From UBA1847 sp942492205 (GTDB lineage Bacteria > Pseudomonadota > Gammaproteobacteria > Steroidobacterales > Woeseiaceae), in the NCBI GenBank assembly GCA_942492205.1, contig CALODT010000001.1, positions 62,001 to 126,000 on the forward strand: a stretch of DNA of 64,000 bases, read 5' to 3'. A model generated the notes under the pieces. It saw only the letters and a list, made by a program, of their open reading frames with translations, was not told the DNA's origin and searched no databases. The position numbers and the translations under genes were made by a program. Below, piece after piece: positions 18,450 through 28,181 of the stretch; the stretch's first letter is position 1, and each line of letters begins with the position of its first letter.

Positions 18450-21400
18450 AGCGGTACAGGTCGAGTACATGGTGCCGAACTTCCCGATGTTCGCCGATGG
18501 GACGACACCGTTCATCGGCGATTACGTCGACATAGCCGCTCCGAACCTGATCTATGACGCAGACGCAGACACCTGGCGCTTTGCCAGCGACCCAGGTGAC
18601 GTGCAGGTCTGGCAGGCGGTATGGTCCGACAACCGCGACGTCATCCCGCCGCCTGACGGCGACTGGTCGAAGTACGTCGCGCCGATCGCTACTGCGCAGC
18701 AGAGTCTGTTCGACCCGACGGTGATCATACCGAGCTGCTTCGACGTAACCTTCCCTGCGTCGGACTATCCGGATGGCTCGCTTTATACCGGCACGCGCAA
18801 CCAGAACGTTTACAGCGCGTCCATCAGCAACGGCGTTATCGTTGCCGCGCCTGGCAACAACCGCCCGCTGCAGTCCGACATAAAGCGAGGCTTCGTGGTC
18901 TACGTGCAGAACACCACGGGGCAGACACGCGACTTCCGCCTGTCACTACCCGCAACGCCAAGCGGCGTCGACGCGTCCTTCGCGCCGAATCAGCCGGTCA
19001 CGTTGAAAGTTATTGAGATCCCGCCCTATTCGAGTGCCGTGGCTACCGTGTTCGCGGTGGCGCCTGGCGGCACTCCGGCGAGCGAGACCATACCCGTCCT
19101 TGTGGAGGAACTCGGCGGTACGCTCGCGGGCTCTGTCCTTATTAATAGCGATCCTGAAGCACCTGAACCGCTGCTACCAACCAATCCCCTTCTGCCTTCC
19201 TTGTCGACGGGGGAGGTGCACAATCCGGCGATCCTGAATCCGGCGATTCTAAATCCCGCGATCCTTAACGCCACGGTTGATGCCAACGCGGCCATGGAAT
19301 GCAAAGGACCGGAGGGCGACCCGTCGCAGACTTGTGTGCTCAATCCCGCGATTTACAATCCGGCAATCCTGAATCCGGCCATCTTGAACCCCGCGATTTT
19401 CAATCCCGCCATTCTGAACCCGGCCATCCTGAATCCGGCGATCCTGAACCCCGCGGTCTTCAGTTCTGACCTTAGCGTGTACAACCCGGCGATCCTGAAC
19501 CCCGCGATTTTCAATCCTTCCATTCTGAACCCGGCGATTTTCAATCCGGCGATCCTGAACCCCGCTATTCTGAATCCGGCAATCCTGAATCCTGCGATCC
19601 TGAACCCCGCGATTTTCAATCCCGCAATTCTGAACCCCGCGATCATGAACCCCGCCATTCTGAACCCGGCAATCCTGAATCCCGCGATTCTAAACCCGGC
19701 AATCCTGAATCCCGCGATTCTGAACCCGGCGATTCTCAATCCCGCGATTCTGAATACCACTCCGGGGGAGGCGCCCCAGCAGGTGGACGTCACGTTTGCC
19801 GTGCGCAACGAGGGCAATGCCACGACAGCATATGACCTGAACCTCGCGGCACCGCAGCTTGCGGGGCTCGACTACGAGCTGATGGTTTACCGCCTCAACG
19901 AGACCCCGTTCGCGCAGGGGTGCGTGCTCACCACCGAGGCGCAGCAACAGCTGATCTTCAACCAGACTGATCCGCTCAACACGGCGGTCGACGGCAGTTT
20001 CTATCTCGAGCCGGGCCAGGAGGTGCTGGTCACTTTCCGCGTGCTGCCCGATGTCGACGCAGCCGAACCCGCCAATCCGGTAGCCACCTTCGTCAGCGAC
20101 GACCTCGGTGCCCTGGTCAGCGCACAGCCACTTAATACCGACCCAGCGACCGAGCCGCCTGCTGATGAGTTTGGTCCGCCCGCCGTCATCGTACCTGGCA
20201 CGGCGGGCGGCACCGTTGTCGGCGGCGGCGGCACGCCGCCGATCAATGCCGGCACGCTGGCGCCCGGCGAGCAGGTGGTCGTCACGGCGACCGGCTTCGT
20301 ACTCAGGGGGGCAGCTTCGATGTTCGAGCCGAACGGACCAAACGGCAGCGGCCCGTGTGGTGCTTCCTGCGTGCTGCAGCCGAGCGCGCCTCTCAGCATC
20401 GCGTTCAACAACACGAACAACAACGTCGGCGGACCCGGCAACAGCAACCCTATAGGCGAGCCGAGCAACACGGATGGCCTTCAGTTGCCGGGCCAGATCG
20501 GCCCTTGGGAGGACTTCGTCACCGGCAACGGCTGGATCTTCACGTCGGGCAATTCTCTTCCCAGCCCGTCCATCAACGTGGGCGGCATCACATTTACCCT
20601 CGACACCCTGGGCAATGGGTACGAGACGTTCAATAACCCTGGCGGGAATGACGACCTGCGCCAGGCCGTGGCGTTCTTGCGCAGCGGCGCCAGCAGCTTT
20701 TCGTGGTCGCTAACCGGTCTCGCGGATGGCGCCTTATACGACCTGATTCTGTTCGGACAGGAAAACGGAGCCAATCCGCCGAATTTCTCCATTCTCGGTT
20801 ACGATGCCGGGAATGGAATCGGCGGCGCCGTCACCAACGACAGCGAGGCTGATGGCAATTTCCGCAGAGTCCAGGCCCTGGCCGGGACTATCAGCGGGGC
20901 GTTCGGCCTGAAGTCCGGGGAGAGCTTCGCCGGCTGGTCAGGGCTGCAACTGGAACCGACCACGACGGCCCTTGGCCTCGTGGCACGGATCGGCGGCGGT
21001 CCGTGGCAGTTTGTCGGCGAGGGTCCGACGATACTGACTTCGGCGACTGGCGGTGATATCGAGTTTGCGATCAACGACGACGACTTTAGCAACAACAGCG
21101 GCGCATTCTATGTGACGGTCACTCCGGTACCTGGCGCACTGGTTGCCGCGGCGTTTACGGAAACCGTGATCACCGGAGACTCCAGCATACTGAACGACGG
21201 TACCTTGATCGCGGCGAACGATCTTGGGGCTGCCCCCGATGCCGTGACGGTAAATGGAGTCACCTTCGGCATCGATCAAGGCGGTCTGATCGGACCCTGG
21301 GGACCAGGAGGGGGCGATTTCTCTGTGGATTCATTTTCAGCAAATCTAGATGCTCTTCTTTCCGATTTGCAGTTTAGTGGCACCCTTAACCCGGTGAGTT

Positions 21401-22623
21401 TCACGATTGGCGGGCTGACGCCCGGAACAGAGTACAGACTCCAGTTGCTGTTTTCGAACGATTTGAACACCACTGGGGACCGGGTCGAAGTCACGGTGGA
21501 AGGAGAGACCTGGATCCTCGATGACTGGCAGCCCGATGCGATTAACCTGATTGCCAACTTCACCGCATCAAGCCCTTCGGTGGTGGTCACATTTGCTCCA
21601 GGGGTTGGTTCTACCGGTGAATCTGGTCGAGCTGTACTGAACGCATACGCGATCCACGAAGCACCGTTCATCAATGCGAACATCAACAACGTCAGTTTGA
21701 GTGCAACGACGCTGACTATTGATGGGCCGTCGGCTTCTTACACGGCCAACATCAACAACAACACCGGTGGTCCGCTGTCGCCCGTGGCGCTCCAGACTTT
21801 CATTGAGCAACCAGGCGCGTCCAGAGCAGCAGGCGGCTTGCAGGTTAACTGCGGTCCGACGGGGGTTTTACCACCCGGTAGTTGCGCTATTAACTTTACG
21901 TTGAATGCGAACAACACGACCTCTGCGGGTAGCGGGGTTCTTATAGCCGGACCGGCGACAGCCAGGTTTGATCTGCAACTGGGTGGCACAGTGATCGGCA
22001 CGTTTACTGTGCCCATCACACTCGACGTTCCCTCACCGGCCGTGACGATCACCTCGGTTAGTCCAACCCCCGGCGGTGCCGGCGAGGGCTTTGTCGTCGC
22101 GCGCGGCGCGAATCTGCCGCCGCCTACGGGTAGCACCGCCGTGGTGAGTAACGGCGCGGTCACCATGAATGGGTTCGTCTTCCTGTCTCCCTCCACTACG
22201 TCAAGGTACTTTGTACGCCTGCCTGCCGGTTTCCCGGTCGGGTCGGCTACCATTCAGATCCAGAACGGTGGGTCGTCGAGCAACGCCTTCCCGATCACGG
22301 TCTCGGCAACGCCAGGCACTCCGATTGTGACCGAAGTGTTCTCTTCGCCTGGGCAGGTTCCCACGACTGCCGCGACACCGGGCGATAAGATTTTCATTGC
22401 CGCCGATGGCATCGATACACTTGGCTGGGAAGTACGCTTTACTCAGGGTGCCAGTAGCTGGTCGGTGACACCAGACACCATGAACTCTGCGACGAGCAAC
22501 TCCAACATCGGACTTACGCTCGGTGTCGTGGTGCCCGTCGGACTGGCGACTGGTTCAGTTGACGTCAGCGTCAGGCAAGGCGCTAGCGGGTTCAGCGCGC
22601 CGGTGACCCTGACGGTGCCCTAG
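18412..22623 (+). pseudogene. Giant surface protein, C-terminal part with NPAIL repeats and TIG-like domains
   Basis: About 1,403 residues continue the protein after the frameshift. In order: a beta-rich segment; 29 pentapeptides of the NPAIL type in three blocks (about residues 270-447 of this part); a domain like those that precede DUF11/CARDB units (EGNATTAYDLNLAAPQ); a Gly/Pro linker; two lectin-like beta domains, the second ending VLNAYAIHEAP; an Ig-like region; and IPT/TIG-type repeats (TITSVSPTPGGAGEGFVVARG). There is no membrane anchor, sorting signal or PEP-CTERM tail at the end (TLTVP). The second lectin-like domain is duplicated downstream at 22764-23363. Expressed alone this part would lack a signal peptide. 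A secreted adhesin or glycan binder is the best guess. Confidence 0.7.
19222..19752 (+). repeat. Tandem 15-bp repeat encoding 29 NPA(I/V)(L/F/Y/M) pentapeptides
   Basis: Blocks of 3 units (19222-19266), 8 units (19342-19461) and 18 units (19483-19752) are separated by non-repeat inserts of about 25 and 7 residues. The fifth residue of the unit varies (mostly L, with F, Y, M); one unit has Ser for Ala. Codons vary between units (aatcccgcg, aacccggcg and so on), so the protein pattern is under selection rather than being a recent DNA slippage product. In register A-I-L-N-P it superficially follows the pentapeptide-repeat consensus A(D/N)LxX, which folds as a square beta-helix. Confidence 0.93.
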
Positions 22624-22686
22624 CCTGGTAGAAAGGGGTCGGATCCGATTAGCGTGCGGACGACTTTCGTGCGGTTGAGGCAAGAA

Positions 22687-22720
22687 TGGGGACAGTTACC
22701 GGAGTCGGTAACTGTCCCCA
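22687..22720. repeat. Perfect 15-bp inverted repeat, GGGGACAGTTACC family
   Basis: TGGGGACAGTTACCG, a GAGT loop, then the exact complement CGGTAACTGTCCCCA. It lies 64 nt after the giant surface gene and could act as its terminator stem. Part of the arm (GGGACAGTTACC) recurs at 22818-22829 inside the next open frame, and GGGGACATTC at 22857, so this spot has accumulated several repeat arms. It is a sister of the GGGGACATTCC family, with a different inner half. Confidence 0.85.
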
Positions 22721-22763
22721 CACTCACACTCAAAGCTAATCGACTTTCCGCGGTATCTTTATC

Positions 22764-23363
22764 GTGCTCATGTCGACGTTGTCTGCCGATGCCGCCGCTA
22801 TGCGGTCAGAAACGTTTGGGACAGTTACCAATTTCTTGGCTAAATTCCGGGGCGATGGGGACATTCTGAGTGACGGAATCCTGATTGCCGCGAATGATCT
22901 AGGCGGGTATCCCGATTCCGTTACGGTCAACGGTGTCGATTTCGGCGTCGATCCGACGGGTCCTGCTTTCGGTGAATGGCAGGTTAGCGGCACACTCAAC
23001 TTTTCAACGGATCCCTTCTCTGCAGAGTTAGATGAGCTGCTTGATGACCTGATCTTCGTAGATTTCGGGCGCGCGACAGTCGACTCGACGTTTACGATCG
23101 ATGGGCTTACCCCGAGCCGTACCTATCGGCTGCAGATGTTGTTCTCAAACGACGTTAACGCTACTGCCGACAACGTCGAGGTCACCGTCGAAGGCGCTAC
23201 CTGGCTGCTCAATGGTTGGCAGCCGCAGCCGATCAACCTGTCCGTGGTTTTCACCGCGACCGGTTCGTCTGTTGATATCGTGATGACAGGAGGCGTCGGG
23301 GCAACAGCCACAACGGGTCGCGGCATCCTGAACGGATACGCGCTGCATGAAATAACGCCATAG
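22764..23363 (+). pseudogene. Duplicated lectin-like domain of the giant surface protein, 5' end replaced by repeat DNA
   Basis: 199 residues. From about residue 33 it aligns closely with the second lectin-like domain of the upstream giant protein (near 21180-21670): DGILIAANDLGGYPDSVTVNGVDFG against DGTLIAANDLGAAPDAVTVNGVTFG, then GLTPSRTYRLQMLFSND, VEVTVEGATW and the ILNGYALHE end. The first 30 or so residues are coded by repeat arms (GGGACAGTTACC at 22818; GGGGACATTC at 22857) and match nothing, and there is no signal peptide. It is best read as a tail fragment left by tandem duplication or repeat-mediated rearrangement. An internal ATG could still be used, but export would be missing. Confidence 0.65.
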
Positions 23364-23405
23364 CCTGCCCGCAATGGCACGACCGTGGGCGGATTGGGAT
23401 TAATT

Positions 23406-23454
23406 GGGACATTCCTCATTTAATGCGTTAATACGCTAAATCAGGAATGTCCCC
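23406..23454. repeat. GGGACATTCC palindromic repeat copy
   Basis: Left arm GGGACATTCCTCATTTA, centre with GCGTTAATACGC, right arm TAAATCAGGAATGTCCCC. It is imperfect by one base in the left arm. It lies 43 nt after the duplicated domain fragment and upstream of the sulfatase gene. Confidence 0.8.
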
Positions 23455-23584
23455 TTTAACTCACCCGCCCGCGTGCCGCCCGACCACCGCCTCTTACTGC
23501 GACAGCGTCGCTGGACATTCCCGCTCGGCTTGCCCTACGGTCCATGGAGACTGAAACGACTCTGTGAGAAGAGGGGACAAAGGC

Positions 23585-25000
23585 ATGGGCATGATACGTC
23601 TGGCACGCTGGTTGGTGTTCGCGACGCTGCCGCTCGCGGGTTTTGCAGCCGCCGCAGAGCGGCCCAATGTACTGGTGATCTGGGGCGACGATGTGCGCCA
23701 GGGCAACATCAGCGCCTATTCCCACGGCGTGGCGGGCTATCGCACGCCGAATATCGACCGCCTCGCCAGCGAGGGAATGCTGTTTACCGACTATTACGGC
23801 GGTTTATCCGGGACCGCGGGACGCGCTTCCTACCTGACCGGGCAGAGCGTATGTCGCACTGACCTTGCCGCAAACAGCATGCCGCGCGCTGCTGCCGGGC
23901 TGCACGCGGACGATCCGACTATCGCCTTACTGCTTCGGGAGTACGGCTATACGAGTGGACTCTTTGGCAAACATCATGTGGGCGACCGCGATCGTCATTT
24001 GCCCACCAATCACGGTTTCGACGAATTCTTCGGCAGCCTTTACGACTATACCGGCGAGGACAAAGAAGGTGCGCGCGGCGTCATCCGCTCTTATGCCAAC
24101 GGCCGCATCGTCGACACCGGGCCGCTGAACGACTCGCGCATCACGACGCTCGACGGTGAGACCGTGGCCGCCGCAATCGAATTTATCAGCCGCGCTCACG
24201 AGGAAAACAAGCCGTTTTACGTGTGGTGGAACGGAATCCGCACGCAGACCGCAGCCGATACCATGGCCGAACACGACGGCTATGTCGGGGAGCTACTTGC
24301 CAAGCTCGACGAGCTCGGCATTGCCGAAAACACAATAGTCCACTATTCGTCAGATGGCGGATCGGTAGCCGGAAACAAGCGCAGCGCCGCTATCTCGCCG
24401 TTCTCGAACATCGCTGGGATCGCGGCAGACGCCAACGCCCGGGTACCTTCGATCGTTCGCTGGCCGGAGAAATTTGCCGCCGGCAGCGTTTCGAACGAGA
24501 TCATGACGCACCTGGACTGGCTGCCGACACTGCTCGCTATCGCGGGCGCCGAGAACCTCGTGGATCGCCTGCGTGCCGATGGCGTTCGGGCGGCAGGAAA
24601 GCTCTACGAGGTGCACCTCGACGGCTACAACTTCGAACCGTACCTTCTCGGCACAAAGAGCGACGGGCCGCGACGCGAAGTGTTGTATTTCGACAGTACC
24701 GGCGCCCTGGTGGCGTTACGATACGCCGACTGGAAAGGGACGGTTCCGGTCCCGGATGAGGACGCGGCGTTATCGGGCGCGGTGCAGCTGACGAACTTGC
24801 GCTCGAACCCGTATGAACAGGCGCTTGCCATGAGCGACGAGGACCGAGTCGAGACGATGGATGCTGCAGCGTTGCTCGCGCCTGCGGAGGGCTACGCTGG
24901 GCAGTTGCTGGCAACCTTCGCGAAATTCCCGCCGCGTGATACCGGCTGCGAAGCGAGTGTGGAAGCCGCGATACAGATGCTGTCGCAGCCGTCGCCCTGA
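23585..25000 (+). CDS. Exported sulfatase-family protein lacking the formylglycine Cys/Ser
   Basis: 471 residues with a signal peptide (MGMIRLARWLVFATLPLAGFAAAA). The alkaline-phosphatase-like sulfatase fold is clear: RPNVLVIWGDDV with the metal Asp pair, TPNIDRLASEG, LFGKHHVGDRDRHLPTNHGFDEFFG, and MAEHDGYVGELLAKLDELG. The signature that should read C-T-A-G-R (C/S-x-P/A-x-R), with Cys converted to formylglycine, reads G-T-A-G-R here: codon ggg at the catalytic position. The later metal motif SDNG is SDGG, so the Asn ligand is also lost. Without formylglycine, sulfate ester hydrolysis is not expected. It may be a pseudoenzyme, a binding protein or a gene early in decay. The start is ATG 23585 after GAGGGGACAAAGG. 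Confidence 0.85.
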   Translation: MGMIRLARWLVFATLPLAGFAAAAERPNVLVIWGDDVRQGNISAYSHGVAGYRTPNIDRLASEGMLFTDYYGGLSGTAGRASYLTGQSVCRTDLAANSMPRAAAGLHADDPTIALLLREYGYTSGLFGKHHVGDRDRHLPTNHGFDEFFGSLYDYTGEDKEGARGVIRSYANGRIVDTGPLNDSRITTLDGETVAAAIEFISRAHEENKPFYVWWNGIRTQTAADTMAEHDGYVGELLAKLDELGIAENTIVHYSSDGGSVAGNKRSAAISPFSNIAGIAADANARVPSIVRWPEKFAAGSVSNEIMTHLDWLPTLLAIAGAENLVDRLRADGVRAAGKLYEVHLDGYNFEPYLLGTKSDGPRREVLYFDSTGALVALRYADWKGTVPVPDEDAALSGAVQLTNLRSNPYEQALAMSDEDRVETMDAAALLAPAEGYAGQLLATFAKFPPRDTGCEASVEAAIQMLSQPSP

Positions 25001-25015
25001 GCGGACGGTGCAGGG

Positions 25016-25561
25016 TCAGGCGCGACTGGTGCGTCGTGCCCAGGATGCCATGAACGCATCGCCAAGTTGTGTGAGGCGGTAGTTGTCAAAGCCCTCGTTC
25101 GAGCCAATGACCGCGTCGAGCATCCTGTTGTTTCGTAGCTTGTCGAGGCAGCGCTGTACCCGCGCCGGCCGGGTTCGGAAGCGCTCGGCCAGCTCCGGGG
25201 CGTTGGTGACGAATCCCGGTTTGAGTGACGCGACGGCCTTCAGGACGGCGATGTCGAAGTCGTCGAACTCAACCTGCGGCGTTGCGTCGGTATCGCGGGA
25301 CGGCCGGTGCGGCAGCCAGTGGCGAAGTTTGACGACCAGCTGGGTCTTCCAGCCTGCCAGCGCATTCTTGAAACGAAAATAGATCGTGCCGTATATCGCA
25401 ACCACGTTGCGCGCCAGGTTGCGGTAGAGCGTGAGGATGATGAGTGCAACGAACGGCAACGAGAGCCCGATGAACAACAGCGTCCAGGGCGATGCGGAGA
25501 CGGCGGTTGAGTAAATCGCGCTACCAGCGTCCTGCAGTCTTGTGAGCCATTCATTAAGCAT
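25016..25561 (-). CDS. Membrane-anchored winged-helix-like protein
   Basis: 181 residues. A single strong membrane helix at about 24-46 (PWTLLFIGLSLPFVALIILTLY) is followed by a basic linker and a C-terminal domain (about 97-175). That domain looks like a winged helix: FDIAVLKAVASL, ELAERFRTRPARVQRCLDKLRNNRML, then NYRLTQLGDAFM, the helix-turn-helix-wing order of MarR/ArsR-like or BlaI-like domains. The DNA-binding or protein-binding domain would face the cytoplasm, depending on topology. It converges on the sulfatase gene with a 15-nt gap. I do not recognise a named family; the winged-helix reading is inference from pattern. Confidence 0.55.
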   Translation of the reverse strand: MLNEWLTRLQDAGSAIYSTAVSASPWTLLFIGLSLPFVALIILTLYRNLARNVVAIYGTIYFRFKNALAGWKTQLVVKLRHWLPHRPSRDTDATPQVEFDDFDIAVLKAVASLKPGFVTNAPELAERFRTRPARVQRCLDKLRNNRMLDAVIGSNEGFDNYRLTQLGDAFMASWARRTSRA

Positions 25562-25644
25562 GCGTGTTCGCGACTATGATGCGGTCCGACGCCTCCAGCC
25601 GTGACCGGATTCACATATCTCCGATTTCCATAACGGCAGCGAAC

Positions 25645-25672
25645 TGAGGGACAGTTCACGGTTTGTAAACCG
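25645..25672. promoter_or_regulatory. Short inverted repeat upstream of the envelope-machine operon
   Basis: GAGGGACAGTTCA is followed at once by CGGTTTGTAAACCG (6-bp arms, 2-nt centre). The first part resembles the GGGGACAGTTACC repeat arm; the second could be an operator or a small hairpin. It lies about 100 nt upstream of the first gene of the operon and 84 nt upstream of the divergent membrane/winged-helix gene. Function is a guess. Confidence 0.35.
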
Positions 25673-25769
25673 GATTTGCTAAACACTGCCAGGTAGCCGC
25701 GTCCACGTGCGGCTCGTGCGTTATCGACACTGACAAATGGATTTTGTTAAATCGAAAAGGAATTGAACG

Positions 25770-26300
25770 ATGACGAAGCAGGTCCGTATTTCCCTGTTGT
25801 TGCTATTGGCCTGTATTCCCCTGGCATCGGGCCAGGCCCAGGATCTCTCCGGCCAGGAATTGCGCAGCCTTGATGGGCAGGTGCAGGAGATCAAGTCGGA
25901 TGTGCTGAGCATCGCCTCCGAACTCGGCAATCTCGAGGAGCGGCTGCTGTATCCGAGCAACACGCAGGTTGCGCTGTTTGTTGCCATGGATCAGGGCGAC
26001 GATTTTCGTCTCGACGCTGTGAAGGTCGAGATCGACGGCCAGCTGGCGACGCATCACATCTATAGCTACAAAGAGCTGGAGGCCCTGCAAAAAGGCGGCG
26101 TGCAGCGCATCTATACCGGAAACTTCCCCACCGGTGAGCATCAGCTCAACGTGACGGTGATGGGCAAGCTCAAGAGCGGCAAGGACTTGAGCGAGTCCGA
26201 TAGTTTTGTCTTCGCCAAGGGTGTTGAACCAAAAGCGATCGGCATAACCCTTGGCAAACCCCAGTTGGGTTCGAGCGGGATTCAGGTCGGAGACTGGTAG
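25770..26300 (+). CDS. Small exported protein, first gene of the Agl/Glt-like operon
   Basis: 176 residues. A signal peptide (VRISLLLLLACIPLASGQAQ) is followed by a short heptad helix (LRSLDGQVQEIKSDVLSIASELGNLEERLL) and a beta-rich domain (about 65-160) with Ig-like character. No lipobox, enzyme motif or named family is recognised. The ribosome site AAAAGGAA precedes ATG 25770. It is followed after 3 nt by the TPR/coiled-coil gene, so it is almost certainly co-transcribed with the TPR, ExbB/ExbD and TonB-like genes. By position and size it could be a periplasmic accessory factor of that machine; this is inference. Confidence 0.75.
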   Translation: MTKQVRISLLLLLACIPLASGQAQDLSGQELRSLDGQVQEIKSDVLSIASELGNLEERLLYPSNTQVALFVAMDQGDDFRLDAVKVEIDGQLATHHIYSYKELEALQKGGVQRIYTGNFPTGEHQLNVTVMGKLKSGKDLSESDSFVFAKGVEPKAIGITLGKPQLGSSGIQVGDW

Positions 26301-26303
26301 GCC

Positions 26304-28181
26304 ATGCGCTGGGCACCGCTCTTAAGCGCAGGGCTCCTTCTGAGCCTGTGTGCGTTTCCCGCCAATAGCGAGGAACTCGAGGACCTCTACTTTGGCGAGG
26401 CGCTTTACTATGCGCACCAGGGCTACTTCTTCGAGGCGCTCGAGCGGCTGGACTCTGAAGTCCTGCAATACGCCGGTGTTGACGAGCCGGAACTCGACAC
26501 CCTGTATCCCCACATCGATGAAGCCGAGTTCAATCTTGGCGATTTCGAGTTGCGCTACCGCATGCACCATCGCGCCGGACGGGCGATACGCGCCGTACTC
26601 GAAGGCGCCGTCGATGAAGCGGTTCGCAATGACGCCGCATTCAGGCTGGCGCGCATTCATTTCCAGAAGAACCAGATGGCCGACGCGATTCGGGCACTGG
26701 ACCGGATCGAAGGCAAAGTGCCGCAGAAGATTCGAGACGACATCGAGTTTCTGCGCGCGAATGTCTACCTGGCCGAACAGCGCCCGGACGATGCGATCGA
26801 GGTACTCAAACGCCTGCAGGACTCGAAGAGTTTTGGCGGCTTTGCGGCGTACAACCTGGGCATAGCCTACCTGGAGTCCGGCCAGCGTGAGCAGGCACTG
26901 CAGCAGCTGGCGCGCGCCGGCCAGATCAGTACCGACGACCCGGCCGAACTGGCGATACGTGACAAGTCGAATCTCGTGCTCGGCACGATTTACCTGGAAG
27001 ATGGCATTTACGACCAGGCGCGCGTGTACCTGAACCGGGTGCGGCTGGACGGTCCGTTTTCCAACCAGGCGCTACTGAGCGCCGGATGGGCAAGCTTGTC
27101 TGAGGAAAATTACGAGCGCGCCGTCGTGCCGTGGAGCATTCTTGCCGCGCGCGAAGTTACGGACAGTGCGACACAGGAGGCGATGCTCGCACTGCCTTAC
27201 GCGTACGGAAAACTGAATATACACGGTCGCGCGGCAGTGGATTACGGCGTTGCCCTCGACGCTTTCGGTGCCGAAGTCGAGAAGCTGGGTGTCTCGATAG
27301 AAAGCATTCGCGATGGCCGTTTCCTCGAGGCGCTGACGCGTGAGGAAATCCGGCAAAACAAGGACTGGGTTATTCGACTGCGCTCCTTGCCGGAGGCCCC
27401 CGAGACCTATTACATGATGCAGCTGCTGGCTTCGCACGACTTTCAGACCGGCCTGCAGAACTTCCTTGATCTCGCCGACCTGCAAAGGAAGCTGCTTGCG
27501 TGGCAGGCCAGTTTCGACTCGTTCGATGACATGGTGGTTGTTCGCCATGATCACTACGAACCACTGCTGCCTGATGTCGATCGGGAGTTTCGCGAGCTCG
27601 ACTCGCGCATGCGCCTCAGGATAGAACAGCACAAGATGCTCGTGCGCAGGCGCGACGATCTGTTGACGACGCCGAGGCCCGAGTTCCTCGCAACGCGCGA
27701 GGAGCAGGCGTTGCTGGCGCGCATCGAACATATCGAGACGCTGCTGCAGGACGAGTCCACGCCGTTTGAGGGGGCGTTAATAGCCCGCATGAAGCGCCTC
27801 AAAGGACTGCTGACCTGGACACTTGAGACCGAGTATCACGAGCGCTTTACCGAGTTCGACCGCAAGCTGCGCGGACTCGACGAGGCGATGGCCGTAGCGC
27901 AAACGCAGTACGATCAATATGTGCGCTCGCGACAGGCCGCGACACACAGCTATACCGGATACGACCAGCCGATCGATCGACTGCGGGCGCGCGTTGCAGA
28001 GGCAGCGGAAGAGGTCAGTCGCCTGATGGCGCGGCAGGGCCACCTGCTCGAGACCGTGGCTGTCGAAGAGTTGACGGCGCGCCGCGGCAGGCTCGAGTCG
28101 TACCGCGACAAGGCCCGATTCGCGCTGGCCGACAGCTATGACCGGGCGACTCAGTCACAAGCCAGGGTGGGCGAGGAATGA
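26304..28181 (+). CDS. Periplasmic TPR and coiled-coil protein
   Basis: 625 residues with a signal peptide (MRWAPLLSAGLLLSLCAFPANS). Residues about 25-300 hold helical TPR-like repeats (AAYNLGIAYLESGQREQALQQL; LGTIYLEDGIYDQARVYL). Residues about 400-620 are long charged helices with coiled-coil spacing (RIEHIETLLQDE; RLRARVAEAAEEVSRLMARQ). No lipobox, so it should be soluble in the periplasm. It starts 3 nt after the preceding gene, and its stop overlaps the next ATG (ATGA at 28178). In the myxobacterial Glt system, periplasmic TPR proteins connect the inner-membrane motor with the outer membrane; a similar bridging role is inferred here. Confidence 0.8.
   Translation: MRWAPLLSAGLLLSLCAFPANSEELEDLYFGEALYYAHQGYFFEALERLDSEVLQYAGVDEPELDTLYPHIDEAEFNLGDFELRYRMHHRAGRAIRAVLEGAVDEAVRNDAAFRLARIHFQKNQMADAIRALDRIEGKVPQKIRDDIEFLRANVYLAEQRPDDAIEVLKRLQDSKSFGGFAAYNLGIAYLESGQREQALQQLARAGQISTDDPAELAIRDKSNLVLGTIYLEDGIYDQARVYLNRVRLDGPFSNQALLSAGWASLSEENYERAVVPWSILAAREVTDSATQEAMLALPYAYGKLNIHGRAAVDYGVALDAFGAEVEKLGVSIESIRDGRFLEALTREEIRQNKDWVIRLRSLPEAPETYYMMQLLASHDFQTGLQNFLDLADLQRKLLAWQASFDSFDDMVVVRHDHYEPLLPDVDREFRELDSRMRLRIEQHKMLVRRRDDLLTTPRPEFLATREEQALLARIEHIETLLQDESTPFEGALIARMKRLKGLLTWTLETEYHERFTEFDRKLRGLDEAMAVAQTQYDQYVRSRQAATHSYTGYDQPIDRLRARVAEAAEEVSRLMARQGHLLETVAVEELTARRGRLESYRDKARFALADSYDRATQSQARVGEE

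Noticed and set aside
19222..19752. CRISPR array or microsatellite
   Set aside because: The period is 15 bp, codons vary while the peptide is constant, and it lies inside a long open frame.
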